A DNA stretch of 45,458 nucleotides from positions 1-45,458 of the forward strand of contig CAJWLW010000007.1 in assembly GCA_913042885.1 (NCBI GenBank). Reading direction: 5' to 3'. The notes beneath the pieces were generated by a model. The model was given only the letters and a program-made list of their open reading frames with translations. It was not told the origin of the DNA and did no database searches. Positions 13,496 through 23,605 of the stretch are shown here, one piece after another; the first letter of the stretch is position 1, and each line of letters opens with the position of its first letter. The position numbers were made by a program, and so were the translations under genes. The stretch comes from an uncultured Lentisphaeria bacterium (lineage in GTDB: Bacteria; Verrucomicrobiota; Lentisphaeria; JABSQK01; CAJWLW01).

Positions 13496-16414
13496 TCACA
13501 GCCCCAGGTTGAGAGTAATGCCGATGAATTTGTCCAGCTGAATCGACACGACTGCCGCTGCAGCAACCAGCATCAACTCCCCAAAAATAAGACCGATGAA
13601 AAATGGTTTGATTCGTGCATATGCATCCTTGCTGCCGAGTTTCGTGACAATTGTCTTTGCCAGCCAGCCGAGCATGATGGAAAACCAAAAGGTTGTCATG
13701 TGGTGGTTGACCAGAAGTATCAGTCCGAGCGGGTGTGGCAGCCAGAAAATACGGCGGCGGAAGAAAAGCAGGCCGGCCATCAACACGGCCCCGGCGATCA
13801 TCCAGTTGCGCTCTGCAGGGGAGGCACTCGGCGGGTTGCTGACGAGTTCCGCCGTCTTTGCATAGGTGATCTGTGGCAAGCCGGTGTGAAACCACCAGGA
13901 CATGGCGTTGGCACCACGATTATATGACATCATGATCTCCGTTCCCACTGCAACAACCACGGCAAGCACGATGGCGGCGAACAGGGCTGTATAGAAATGT
14001 CGCCGTTTCATTTTCAGATCGGCGCGTATCTTCAAACCGTTGGCCATGGCCGGTGCGATAAAGGTTTTTAGATCGAAGAAGAACACCGCATAGAAAATCA
14101 GAAATGGTGACATCAGCCACGGCGCCGACCAGGAGTTGACCATACCCACGGTGGTCTTGATGAAGTGCAGCGGCCCGGCCCATGGCTGCACCATGATGAT
14201 GCCGCCCTCGGCAACCGCGCGAATCAGTCCGGTAGTCAGCAGGATGAGGATGGCATAGGTAATGACGGCATAGACGGGATGCATGCCCATGTGCCACATC
14301 GCTATTATCAAGCCGGCTGAGCCCAGTAAAAAAACTCCCGACTGGATCCGCAATTCCAGGCGCTCGCCTGCTTCCAGGCCGGCTACCGCCGTTGGCCGGA
14401 AACAACTCAGGAAATAGTGCCGGGCCTTGAACAGTGCTACCGCCGAAAAGACCAAAAGGGCTCCGCCACCCTCGGCGGTTTTGAAACTCATGGTGTACAA
14501 CCAGTCGGACGGGAAGGAGTTTTCATTGACACCGTAGCCGAGCCACACCAGAACCAGCAGTTGAATCATATAGAGGATGACGAAGAACCACATGGAAAAA
14601 GAGACGCGCTGCGGTATGAGAAAGGCGATGCCGATAAGCGTGAAGAAAATGGTCGATTTGGCATAGGGTATGAGCCCCTCGAAGATTGTGCCGGTGATTC
14701 CCCTGGTCCATTTGTGCGTCAGGTTTATGCCTGTGACTCCCGGGACTATGCCGGACTCCGCGAACAGGTTCCAGCCGAGTATTGATCCGGCAATCAGCGC
14801 CCCTGCCCAGAACAGGCCGCTGCGGTAAACCGGGGGCAGTACACCCGGTGCAGCGTCTTTGCCGGCCAGTTCTTCCTGCAGTTCAGCATAGGGGTAGACC
14901 ACTTTTTCATGATAGGCCCACTGCCGGAAAATGAGCGCGTTGAATGACATCAGCACGGCGTACAGCAGGATAGTGATGATGCCCCAAAGGATCAGCGGTT
15001 TTTTCCAGACGCCCCAGGGAACATCGCCAACGATCAGGCGGCGCAGCGAAACATCGATACCCGGAAAGGCCCGAAGTATCGGCGCCAGGCTTGCTTTAAC
15101 CTGGCCGGTGGCGACGGTGCCGTTCAGGAGGCCGTCCTTCAGCGTGCGCAGTTGTGTCGTCAGAGTGTCGAGGCGCAGGTTCGTTGCGAGTTCGCGGGCG
15201 ATTGTTTCGCGGCGCCGTTCCAGGTGCTTCAGATCTTTATCCAGTTCCTTGCGATCTTGTTCCAGCCAGTAGATTTGTTTCTTGAGTGCCTTGCGTTCGC
15301 TGCTTTTGGCGAACCGCTCGGTTTCGTAACGTTCCTTCAATGTCTCGCCGAGGCTGACCAGCTCGGCGCGAGTGCTGTCGACCAGTTCCTGGGCCTGGGC
15401 GACATCCGCTTCGAGCTGTGCCGTGTTGCTCAACGGTTCGAGAACGGCGATTGCTTCATCGATGGCGACTGCCGGATTATCCGATGGATTCTTAAACTCG
15501 TCGCGCAGAGTTTTCACCGCCTTGCGTCCGCGGACACAGCGCCCGAGCCGGGCAGTGTAGGTTGCCAAGGTGTCGTCGAGTGTGAAGACGATACCCGGAT
15601 AGGCCCGAAGGTCATCGGGCAGTCCGTTGCGGAACATCTCAACGCGTTTGAAAGCGATCGCTTCGAGCTCGGCCAGCGCTTTGCGGGTTTCTTCGACAGT
15701 CTTGTTCTGCGTTTCCAGTTTCGTCTTGGCGGCCGTCATCGTAGCGGCCGCGTCCGGTTCGCCTGTTGCTTGCCAGGCGGTCACAGTCTCACCGTATACT
15801 TCGCGCGCCACCGTGAGTGCTGTCTGCGCCCGGCTCACTGCCATGTCTTTCTCTGCCTTCGTCAGATCGGCTGCCTGCACCTCGGCCAGTTGTGTTTCGG
15901 CAGCATCGACCCCAGCTTTGGCAGATACAACTGCCTGGGCCACGGCGTAGAGGTCACGCAGTTCGTCGCGGGCATCAGCCGCCTTGAGGTACTTCCGTGC
16001 GGCCGCCTGGATGCCGGGTTCACTGATGAACCAGGCCTCGTGGACGTACGGTTCGATGTGCCGGTCCCACTCGGCCTGGCGCGAGTTCATCTGTGGATTG
16101 AAAAGGTTTGCAACGATCGGGACGACCTGCGCCGACAAGCCGAACAGCGAAATGCCGCCGGTGACAACGCCCATGGTCAGGATGATCAGCAGTTCGCCCT
16201 GGTTGAACGGCCGGATCACCCGGATCAGGCGACACAGCGGATTGACCACCAGCACCATGATGAACAGGAATACGTAGGGCAGCAGCGGAATCTGCGTAGC
16301 CGAGATATGGCTGTTATACACATTGTTCAAATACACCGTCATGATCGCGAAAATGACCGTGACGATCATGCCGATCAGGAAAGCGCGGATTGTGATGGAC
16401 TTCTGATTATCCAT
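13496..16414 (-). CDS. OPT-like (DUF6785/DUF6784-type) membrane protein with large coiled-coil insertion
   Basis: A 972-residue membrane protein. Transmembrane segments lie at about 10-32, 44-62 and 75-100. A hydrophilic part runs from about 105 to 465, after which the multi-spanning C-terminal half begins at VPWGVWKKPLILWG. The hydrophilic part contains two long heptad-like, A/E/K/R/Q-rich stretches (about 136-255 and 320-432) split by a short globular FRNGLPDDLRAYPG segment. Related PVC proteins, often named 'peptide transporter' after the oligopeptide transporter family, are usually 600-700 residues, so the coiled coil looks like an insertion. A glycine/proline-rich re-entrant pattern (MVQPWAGPLHF) is present. 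Last gene of a three-gene operon, 19 bases after the previous stop. Substrate unknown. Confidence 0.75.
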   Translation of the reverse strand: MDNQKSITIRAFLIGMIVTVIFAIMTVYLNNVYNSHISATQIPLLPYVFLFIMVLVVNPLCRLIRVIRPFNQGELLIILTMGVVTGGISLFGLSAQVVPIVANLFNPQMNSRQAEWDRHIEPYVHEAWFISEPGIQAAARKYLKAADARDELRDLYAVAQAVVSAKAGVDAAETQLAEVQAADLTKAEKDMAVSRAQTALTVAREVYGETVTAWQATGEPDAAATMTAAKTKLETQNKTVEETRKALAELEAIAFKRVEMFRNGLPDDLRAYPGIVFTLDDTLATYTARLGRCVRGRKAVKTLRDEFKNPSDNPAVAIDEAIAVLEPLSNTAQLEADVAQAQELVDSTRAELVSLGETLKERYETERFAKSSERKALKKQIYWLEQDRKELDKDLKHLERRRETIARELATNLRLDTLTTQLRTLKDGLLNGTVATGQVKASLAPILRAFPGIDVSLRRLIVGDVPWGVWKKPLILWGIITILLYAVLMSFNALIFRQWAYHEKVVYPYAELQEELAGKDAAPGVLPPVYRSGLFWAGALIAGSILGWNLFAESGIVPGVTGINLTHKWTRGITGTIFEGLIPYAKSTIFFTLIGIAFLIPQRVSFSMWFFVILYMIQLLVLVWLGYGVNENSFPSDWLYTMSFKTAEGGGALLVFSAVALFKARHYFLSCFRPTAVAGLEAGERLELRIQSGVFLLGSAGLIIAMWHMGMHPVYAVITYAILILLTTGLIRAVAEGGIIMVQPWAGPLHFIKTTVGMVNSWSAPWLMSPFLIFYAVFFFDLKTFIAPAMANGLKIRADLKMKRRHFYTALFAAIVLAVVVAVGTEIMMSYNRGANAMSWWFHTGLPQITYAKTAELVSNPPSASPAERNWMIAGAVLMAGLLFFRRRIFWLPHPLGLILLVNHHMTTFWFSIMLGWLAKTIVTKLGSKDAYARIKPFFIGLIFGELMLVAAAAVVSIQLDKFIGITLNLGL

Positions 16415-16433
16415 TGATTACGGTCACCGTGTC

Positions 16434-18437
16434 TCAGTAAATCAGCGGGGCGATCATTTTGTACAGTGTCGTAATGGCGATCGAGACCATGGCGATCAGG
16501 CCGATGCCGCAGGAATAGCCGGCGAGAATTACCGGTGCGTACTTCAGCCACTCGTCGCCGAAGCGCCGGCGCAGATAAAACCGCCCGACCATGGCGCCGA
16601 TAAACTGGAAGATCAACGCACCGGGGTGCGATTCGCCCAGGCCGCGTACCAGCCCGAATACCAGGAGTGTTGGCAGGCCGATCACCGACAGTAGCATGTA
16701 GACCAGGACACCTGAACCGACGCCCCAACCGAAGTAGCCGAAGTTCCAGGCCTCCAGGAACTCTGAGCCGCTGCCCATGGTGGAGGTCATGATCAGGCTG
16801 CTGTTTTTCGCATTGAGATCCCACATCACCTGGGCAAATGGAAACGCGTTCGAGGGCACCTCTGCCATGCCCCAGAGCACCTGTGAAAACACCAGTATTG
16901 AAATCAGCAGGATCGGCAGCGTCAGGAGTTGCGTCTTGATCATGCTCTTGAGCTTCGTACCAGTCAGTTCCATGATTCGGAAATCGACGATGGCCGGGCC
17001 GTACATCGGCGCCGGCGTGGGGGCGAACCAGATCCGTGCCCCCTGGTAACCACTCAGAATAAAAGCTGCTTCCTTGACCATGGGGATGCTCACGGCCTGA
17101 CCGCAAAGCCCCTCGAGTTTCGCATTGGCGTATGCCAGGACCGGATTGTACACGACAACATAGAAAACGAAAAACAGCCACGGAAATCCGGGCACCAGCC
17201 ATGTGCAGAGGCCGATCCAGAAGGCGCTGTTGGCAACGTAAATGAAGAGCGCCAGTAAGATCGAAAAATCGCCGCGCCTGGTGTTATTCGTCATCAGTCG
17301 CCGCCAGCCCTGGCGGAAGGAGAGCTGCGACTCTGCCCCGTCGGTGCTGCTCCCGCGCAGGGCAGTTATCAACGGTTTCAGGATCTGACCAAGGCTGATG
17401 ACGACAATCGCGACCGTCAGCCCGATACCGAAGGACAGGTAGAAGTCGACGTAATTAGAAAATGTCGTGTCAACGAAATCCATCTGCGGCGTCCACGACG
17501 CCAGGATACCTTCCTCCTGCAGGATCGGGTTGATGACAATTGTGATAACCACTCCCAACACACCGCCGACCACGGCCCAGAACGGAATGACGGTGCCGGC
17601 CAGGAAGGCGCCCAGGTCCATGGTCATGTTCATCGGGGTTGCCGGACGAAGGTTGGCAAACGTCTGGGTGAAATCGATCCACGGAATCGGAATAAGTTGC
17701 ACCGGTGCAGCCAGGAATGCGGCCGACACAGCCGGCACGCCGATGTAGAAGATCCCGAAAATAAATCCGATGACCCCGCCGATGGCGAAACATCGCCATC
17801 GCCACTTGTGCTGCGTGTCCCGCGTCTCGATCAGGGCGATCATGCCGGCGGCACCGACGGGTGCCATCGGGAACGGCAGTTCTTCGACATCATTGACTAA
17901 GCGATAGTTGACATAGCTCAGGCTGAACTGGTCTACTTTGGTTATGATCAGGCCGACAAAAACCATGGCGATCGGTGTCAACCATGCCTGGGTGAAAAAT
18001 GTCCGACCGTCCGCCTGGATCTGCGCCGCAGACGGTGCCCACCAGTCGGGAATCTCCCGCGCCACCCCCACGGCGTTGACATATTCCGACTGTACAAAGA
18101 ACTGATTCCACAGGAACCCCTGAAACGGATAGCTCATGGCCATGCCGGCCATCATGTATAGGACGTAGACCTCCTGCATCCGCAGTTCCTTGAACGAGCG
18201 TCGTGCGATCTCCGCGAAAATGATGATGGTTACCCAGCGCCCAGCCTGGTCGACGTGGCCGCCGGCACCGACCACCAGTTGCAGATACAGCGTTGCCGGC
18301 ACCATCATCGCACCGACAAAGATCGCACCGACGACAGTTTTCCAGTTGAAGCCCTCTTCGAACGTCTCCGGCGGCGACATGATCGCCCGGTAGTCCTCGA
18401 GCTCCTGGTCCTGCTGTTTGTTTTTTCTCCACCACAT
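16434..18437 (-). CDS. OPT-like polytopic membrane protein (DUF6785-type)
   Basis: A 667-residue protein with a soluble N-terminus of about 30 residues, then roughly a dozen or more hydrophobic helices. EELPFPMAPVGAAGM near residues 194-208 resembles the P-rich segment of oligopeptide-transporter-like proteins, and FAEIARRSF near 75-83 is conserved in this family's N-terminal part. It has no large insertion, unlike its downstream partner. It starts 25 bases after the stop of the FtsX fusion gene and ends 19 bases before the 972-residue protein, so the three are almost certainly co-transcribed. The tandem pair suggests a heteromeric membrane complex. No ribosome site is obvious. The transported substrate, or whether it transports at all, is unknown. 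Confidence 0.75.
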   Translation of the reverse strand: MWWRKNKQQDQELEDYRAIMSPPETFEEGFNWKTVVGAIFVGAMMVPATLYLQLVVGAGGHVDQAGRWVTIIIFAEIARRSFKELRMQEVYVLYMMAGMAMSYPFQGFLWNQFFVQSEYVNAVGVAREIPDWWAPSAAQIQADGRTFFTQAWLTPIAMVFVGLIITKVDQFSLSYVNYRLVNDVEELPFPMAPVGAAGMIALIETRDTQHKWRWRCFAIGGVIGFIFGIFYIGVPAVSAAFLAAPVQLIPIPWIDFTQTFANLRPATPMNMTMDLGAFLAGTVIPFWAVVGGVLGVVITIVINPILQEEGILASWTPQMDFVDTTFSNYVDFYLSFGIGLTVAIVVISLGQILKPLITALRGSSTDGAESQLSFRQGWRRLMTNNTRRGDFSILLALFIYVANSAFWIGLCTWLVPGFPWLFFVFYVVVYNPVLAYANAKLEGLCGQAVSIPMVKEAAFILSGYQGARIWFAPTPAPMYGPAIVDFRIMELTGTKLKSMIKTQLLTLPILLISILVFSQVLWGMAEVPSNAFPFAQVMWDLNAKNSSLIMTSTMGSGSEFLEAWNFGYFGWGVGSGVLVYMLLSVIGLPTLLVFGLVRGLGESHPGALIFQFIGAMVGRFYLRRRFGDEWLKYAPVILAGYSCGIGLIAMVSIAITTLYKMIAPLIY

Positions 18438-18462
18438 AAGGCAATCCGGTTAAACCGTTAAT

Positions 18463-21400
18463 TCACGTCGTTGCCGGCTCAAGTTCTTTTTTTTCCGGGG
18501 TGATAAAGGCCTGTTGCTCTTCCCCGGTGAGATTGCGCCACTGCATGAGATAGGCGCGCAGGCGTTCGAGAAAAGGTTTGTTGACGGTCGTCCAGTTGGT
18601 GTCCTGACCCGAGATCCGCTCGATCTCGAGCGTTATACGGTAAGCGCCGACGACATCATCGAAGGCGGCGATGATCCGCAACTCCTGCGTTACCCCAAGA
18701 TCGTAGGGGGCCAGTGCCAGATGATAGGTCAGGCAATAACGGTCGCGTGCCTGTTCGTCTATGTCCTGCGTTCGCGCTTGCAACTCGGCGATCAGATCGC
18801 CGACAGACGCCTCCGTATAATGCTCGAAATACTCCTCCATATATCGCAGGGCGCCGCTCATCACGGCCGGCTGGTAGATGAAGGGCATCGTCACCTCCAT
18901 GAGATTGTCGCGGCGATCCGGCATGGCCCATTTTCGGGTGCCGGACGGAACTGCCTCTCGGGTGGCGCGCATCGCAGGATAGAGCGTCGAGATGACGACT
19001 ACAGCGATGGTGATCGCTACGACATACACGACGCTCAACGACGAGAAGTTGAAGTTGACATCCGGGAACCAGCCGGTGTATTTCAGTCCGATACTGGAAA
19101 CCTGCCCGACCAGATAGCCGCCGACCGAACCGACGATGCCGAACACCAGCGCTTCGGCAATGAAAAAGAGGCCGATCTGCGTTGGGTTCATGCCGATGGC
19201 GTTGTACACGGCGATTTCGCCTTTGCGCTCGTGCACTGAGCCAAGCATTGTGTTCATGATGATCGTACAGGCGATCAACAGTGGCAGGATCAGACGTTCG
19301 AGACCACCGACCGAGGTGCGATAGCCGGAGCCGATATAATAGGTGCCGACGTCCTGCGTGTGCGCACCCTCATCGCCGATCGCGAATGGCTCCGTTCCGG
19401 CAATGTAAAATCTGGCGCTGGTCGTGGTCAGTATTTGTTTCACATACGGCCATATTGGCGCATCGTTGGGCAGGCGCACGGAAATGCTGAATGTGTGTCC
19501 GCCGAGGCGCCGGCAGGTATTGACCGGGATGAGGATCATCTTCGATACATCGTTGTAATCGGCAGAGGAGACAGCGCTTTCCCCGCCGCTCTCTGCCTGC
19601 GCGGCGGCGTCGGCTGCTACCTGTTTGGTACGCATGACGATGCGCAGCGGCACCAGCGGCCGATCGTTGATATCGCGCATGGCCCGGAAGTCCTCGTCGC
19701 GCAGGATGCCGACGACTCGCAGGCTGTTGCCGCGGAAATTCACATGGATATTGCCGATATCGGCCGGCGAGAGTTGCAACGCGTTGGCGACGCCGGCAGA
19801 GAGGATCGTTTCATTGGCGCTGTCGGAACTGAAATATTTGCTGCCTGCGATCATCGGAATGCGGCGAATCAAACCGTCGTCGGCCTGGGACAGTCCCAGT
19901 AGGCTGTTGACCCGGGCGGGGCTGTCTTTGCCTTCTACGTCGAGACGATAGCTCACCGGCGGCAGTGCGCCGCCGTAAAGGATTCCGATGGTCGTAGGCG
20001 CACAGAGCCATCGGCGCTCGGCGATATCGACATTAGCCCCGGCGAACAACTCGCGGAAGACCTGGGCCGAACCGCTGTCCATGGGAAATCCCGGCCAGTG
20101 GAACATTAATCCGGAATACGGTGCGCTGGCGGACTGCGGAATAATCGTCGGGCTCATTTTTTTCGAGACACTGGTAAATGCCAGCATGGTGAAGGCTATG
20201 AGTACGATGGTTGCTGCCGTGAGTCCGGTGCGGATGCGGCGGCGCTTCATGTTGGAGACACCGATCAGCATGGCCTGTTGACCGACGCCGGTGTGCTGGG
20301 TCTTGAGCATTGCCATGCGCGCATCGAAGAGCAGTTGCATCTCGCCCTGGAATCGCGAGAGCAGGATCCAGATGACGCCGAGCCCGAGTACGGCCATCAG
20401 AAACGCTACGAAAATAGCTTCCGGCGCCTGTGCAATGCTGAAGGCCGGATGAATGTTGCGAAACAGCAGATAGGTCAGCACAAAGAGCCCAAGGAAAATC
20501 CCCCCTTGCACCTCGACACGGACAGCCTTGAACAGCAGCTTCATAAGAAAAAAACAGAAGGGCAGCATCAGTGCCATGTATGCAACGACGGCTACCAGCA
20601 TGTCGTTGCGGACGTTGGTTGACTGCGCGTAAGCCTTGACCTCGGCGCCCAGTGCGCTGTATAAACTTTGAATGTAGCCGACATGATCCCGGGCCGATTC
20701 CGCCTTCTGCAACGCTTTGATATGACCGGCGCCGTCGGCGATAAGACCGTCGATCAGGCTGTTGGAGACGCCTTTCAGCTCGTCCTTGCGCCGCTGGTTA
20801 AGTGCTGCCATGTCGAGAGCTGCGGCATGGAAAAAATCGGCCCCGAGCGGATGTTCGCTGCCGTAGCCGAGGCCGGCCTTGTTGATTGCCAGCCGTTTTC
20901 GTGACGTGAGGATATTGTAGCGGCTGCCGCGCTTGACATAGAGCGCGCCCGGCCCCGGTTCGTAAGCTGACGGCCGCATCGACAGACCAGACCTGATGCC
21001 TGTGAAGCCGTAGCTGTTCGGTTCCGCATTCGTCGCTGCGTCCAGTACCAGATAATCCCACGTATTGATGGTGTTGGCAGAGAGCAGCGACGGATCATTG
21101 CGTTCGTATATGGGCAGTTCGATGCACTGGAACATCGGCATGCGCAGGACTTCCGCGGCACCTACCATCAGTCGCGAGTATGCTTGTCCCGAATCGAGGG
21201 CGTAGTCGATGTCGATGAAATCGTTATCGAAGTGAAACGCTGCCAACGTCGTTTCCGAGCCGGTGTCGATGAGAGATTTATGTTTTGAGTGATCCCGGAC
21301 GCCGATGTCGTTGGTGCCGCCCGATGAGCTCAAGCCGTAGAACATCGCGACGGCGCGTTCATCGGTAATGATGAAATTGGCGCCGATGACGTTGCCGGCC

Positions 21401-23403
21401 TGGATCGGGTCGCCGGGCTGGCGGTGAATGACAACGCTGCCGGAGACTGGCAGAGTCGGCGTCACGGAGGCGGCAAACGGGTCGAAGCGGTTGGTGTAGT
21501 AACGGGCCGAGCTCGGCATGACCCCGTCTTGATGGTCGAAGGCGGAGGGTGCCAGGATCTGCTGATCGTTGAGCAGAAGGTTGACCAGTTTCTTCACCGT
21601 GTTGCCGCCGGCAGTAACGTGGGCGTCATTGGTGTGCTCGAAATTGTCGGCCGGCGAAAAACTCAGGCCGGCATCGGTAAACGGGGTAACGAAATTAAAC
21701 GAGGGTATCTGGCCGGCCCCCTGGAAATACCGCATGCTCATCGAGGCTTCCGTGAAATAATGGCCGATTGGGAGACCCTCGCTGCGGCTCAGCCCGTCGA
21801 CATACTCGGCATCCTCCGGCCCCGGAAGATTGACGCTTTCCGCAAGTTCTTTGAGGTTTCGGCCAAAACGGATGTACCACCGGGATTTGCCCCAAAAATC
21901 GTCGCAGGTCAGGCCGATTTTGCTGTTGCGCCAGTTGAGGTCGAGTCCCAGAGTCAGGCGTACGCTCTTGCCAGCGATGGCCTGGCGGATACTGTCGTTT
22001 GCTTTGCCAGTGTCCAGGTCGTAGCGATTGAGCACCGCCGAGCGGCGATTGCTTTCGCGTATCTGCACGACGTACCTGAGCAAGATTTCCCGCTCGACCG
22101 GCTGCAGGTCGGAAAGCTTTTTCGTGAGGCCGACCTTGTTGAACACGGTGAGCACGCTGATGTGATGCTCGAGTTCAGTTCTTATCGCCTCCTGCTGGAG
22201 ATTTTTTTCGGCCTCGGGCAGCTCGCTTTTGTACACTTGCACGAGCTGCTCGCTCAATTGATTCTTGTCCTGCGTGCCCAGCGTGACGACCGGCGTCTTG
22301 AGGCGAACGATGCGGCCGGTGGATTCGTCGACCGCCTCACGCAGGTCGATCAGCAGTCTTTCGTCGCTGTCATCGTCCGTGCCGTCGAGGTGGAGTTGTG
22401 AATAGGTCTTGTCGTAAAGCTCCTGCAGCCGGATGTCTGCGACAACCAATTCCCGGGTTTTCTCAACGGTCTTCTCCGGCATCAGCAGATGCCACACGAG
22501 CATGCGTTCGCCGAGGAAGTGGAGGGAATGCCCGTTTACCGCAGCCAGCAGTACGCTGCGTTTCGGCGGGTTGTTGCGCAGTTCGTCGAAGAGCTCCATC
22601 AACAGCGCCAGGTTGTGGGCGTTGCGGGCGCCAACGGCGAGTTCCGGCACCACACAATTGGTATCCATCGGCGCATACACCACGACGAGGTCATTGCTCA
22701 GCACCTCGTCTGTGCCGGGGATCAGTGCCCACAGATTGCGCAGGCTGGTGTTTTTCCAGCGCGAAGGTTCGCTGTCGATAGTGACAGCAAGCGCGTCATT
22801 CGCTGCCCGGATCGCGGCCTTTAGGGATCCCCCGGCATTGCGCTCGATGAAATAACGCGGCACCGCAACCTCGGTGGCATACACCTTGTCGATCGACTCG
22901 GAATGGTAGTAGTGCTCGGGCTCGATAAACACGAACCCCTTGACTCCGTATCGTAGAAACCGCTGCCAGTTGTCGCCGGAGTTGTACTCCATGAGACCGA
23001 TCGAGCCTTTCAAAGGCGAGCCCTTCAGGCGGACGAGGTCGGCTTCGGTACCGGTGCCCAGGTAAACCAGTGGCGCCGTGAAGCTGCGCTCCGGGAAATT
23101 GCCCGGACGCACCAGCGACGGATGCATTGGCTTGATGTCGATCGCCGGCCCGTCGCCCGGGGTCAGCGATGCTTTGCCCGGCAGGAACGAGGGTGCCGTA
23201 AAGTTGATCTCGCCATGCTCCAGGCCCGAAATTGCGAAGTCCGCAGCGACGCGTTCCGCCAGTGCGAGGTTCGCGGGCGAGCCTGGCAGCCGTGTCCCGG
23301 CGTTGCGCAGCCATTCGATGTAACTGGTGTGTTCTGGTTGTGCGGGGACCGTCGGGGCGGCACAGGCGAGGGCTGCGAAGGTGTATAATATGCAAAGCCG
23401 CAT
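18463..23403 (-). CDS. Giant FtsX-type permease fused to PA and degenerate M28-peptidase-like domains
   Basis: About 1646 residues from the ATG at 23403, which begins a clean signal peptide (MRLCILYTFAALACAAPTVPAQ, cleaved near 21); an earlier TTG at 23445 is unlikely. Residues 105-210 resemble a protease-associated domain. Residues 220-305 look like an M28 aminopeptidase fold, but the expected zinc ligands are changed: YAPMD where AHxD is usual, and NGHSLHFLG where the catalytic EE should be. Hydrophobic helices follow near 950-1050. An FtsX/MacB-type permease core contains SNMKRRRIRTGL and, at 1368-1490, HERKGEIAVYNAIGMNPTQI. The C-terminal 150 residues are soluble. FtsX permeases need an ABC ATPase, and none is adjacent. 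First gene of the operon. It may couple envelope substrate binding to transport. Confidence 0.8.
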   Translation of the reverse strand: MRLCILYTFAALACAAPTVPAQPEHTSYIEWLRNAGTRLPGSPANLALAERVAADFAISGLEHGEINFTAPSFLPGKASLTPGDGPAIDIKPMHPSLVRPGNFPERSFTAPLVYLGTGTEADLVRLKGSPLKGSIGLMEYNSGDNWQRFLRYGVKGFVFIEPEHYYHSESIDKVYATEVAVPRYFIERNAGGSLKAAIRAANDALAVTIDSEPSRWKNTSLRNLWALIPGTDEVLSNDLVVVYAPMDTNCVVPELAVGARNAHNLALLMELFDELRNNPPKRSVLLAAVNGHSLHFLGERMLVWHLLMPEKTVEKTRELVVADIRLQELYDKTYSQLHLDGTDDDSDERLLIDLREAVDESTGRIVRLKTPVVTLGTQDKNQLSEQLVQVYKSELPEAEKNLQQEAIRTELEHHISVLTVFNKVGLTKKLSDLQPVEREILLRYVVQIRESNRRSAVLNRYDLDTGKANDSIRQAIAGKSVRLTLGLDLNWRNSKIGLTCDDFWGKSRWYIRFGRNLKELAESVNLPGPEDAEYVDGLSRSEGLPIGHYFTEASMSMRYFQGAGQIPSFNFVTPFTDAGLSFSPADNFEHTNDAHVTAGGNTVKKLVNLLLNDQQILAPSAFDHQDGVMPSSARYYTNRFDPFAASVTPTLPVSGSVVIHRQPGDPIQAGNVIGANFIITDERAVAMFYGLSSSGGTNDIGVRDHSKHKSLIDTGSETTLAAFHFDNDFIDIDYALDSGQAYSRLMVGAAEVLRMPMFQCIELPIYERNDPSLLSANTINTWDYLVLDAATNAEPNSYGFTGIRSGLSMRPSAYEPGPGALYVKRGSRYNILTSRKRLAINKAGLGYGSEHPLGADFFHAAALDMAALNQRRKDELKGVSNSLIDGLIADGAGHIKALQKAESARDHVGYIQSLYSALGAEVKAYAQSTNVRNDMLVAVVAYMALMLPFCFFLMKLLFKAVRVEVQGGIFLGLFVLTYLLFRNIHPAFSIAQAPEAIFVAFLMAVLGLGVIWILLSRFQGEMQLLFDARMAMLKTQHTGVGQQAMLIGVSNMKRRRIRTGLTAATIVLIAFTMLAFTSVSKKMSPTIIPQSASAPYSGLMFHWPGFPMDSGSAQVFRELFAGANVDIAERRWLCAPTTIGILYGGALPPVSYRLDVEGKDSPARVNSLLGLSQADDGLIRRIPMIAGSKYFSSDSANETILSAGVANALQLSPADIGNIHVNFRGNSLRVVGILRDEDFRAMRDINDRPLVPLRIVMRTKQVAADAAAQAESGGESAVSSADYNDVSKMILIPVNTCRRLGGHTFSISVRLPNDAPIWPYVKQILTTTSARFYIAGTEPFAIGDEGAHTQDVGTYYIGSGYRTSVGGLERLILPLLIACTIIMNTMLGSVHERKGEIAVYNAIGMNPTQIGLFFIAEALVFGIVGSVGGYLVGQVSSIGLKYTGWFPDVNFNFSSLSVVYVVAITIAVVVISTLYPAMRATREAVPSGTRKWAMPDRRDNLMEVTMPFIYQPAVMSGALRYMEEYFEHYTEASVGDLIAELQARTQDIDEQARDRYCLTYHLALAPYDLGVTQELRIIAAFDDVVGAYRITLEIERISGQDTNWTTVNKPFLERLRAYLMQWRNLTGEEQQAFITPEKKELEPATT

Positions 23404-23605
23404 TGACGAACTATTGTGGTGAATTGTGTGGTCAGAACAAGACAAATACTTTGCCTCGGCGGCGGCTGGCGTGCAATTGGTGGAGAGCGGAAGAACGGAA
23501 GCGTCTTAAACCATGTAAATTGTTCGTTCGCTGAGATTTGCATGAATACCATGTCGATCTGCTTCTGTCCGAACGGCGGCTGGGGATATTCCTGACGTGC
23601 TATAA

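Noticed and set aside
15152..16417. Long plus-strand open frame (421 codons)
   Set aside because: It is antisense to the coiled-coil part of the 972-residue membrane protein; its cysteine- and histidine-rich composition and lack of family features mark it as a shadow.
21424..22401. Plus-strand open frame of 325 codons
   Set aside because: Antisense to the FtsX fusion gene, whose domains are continuous across this part.
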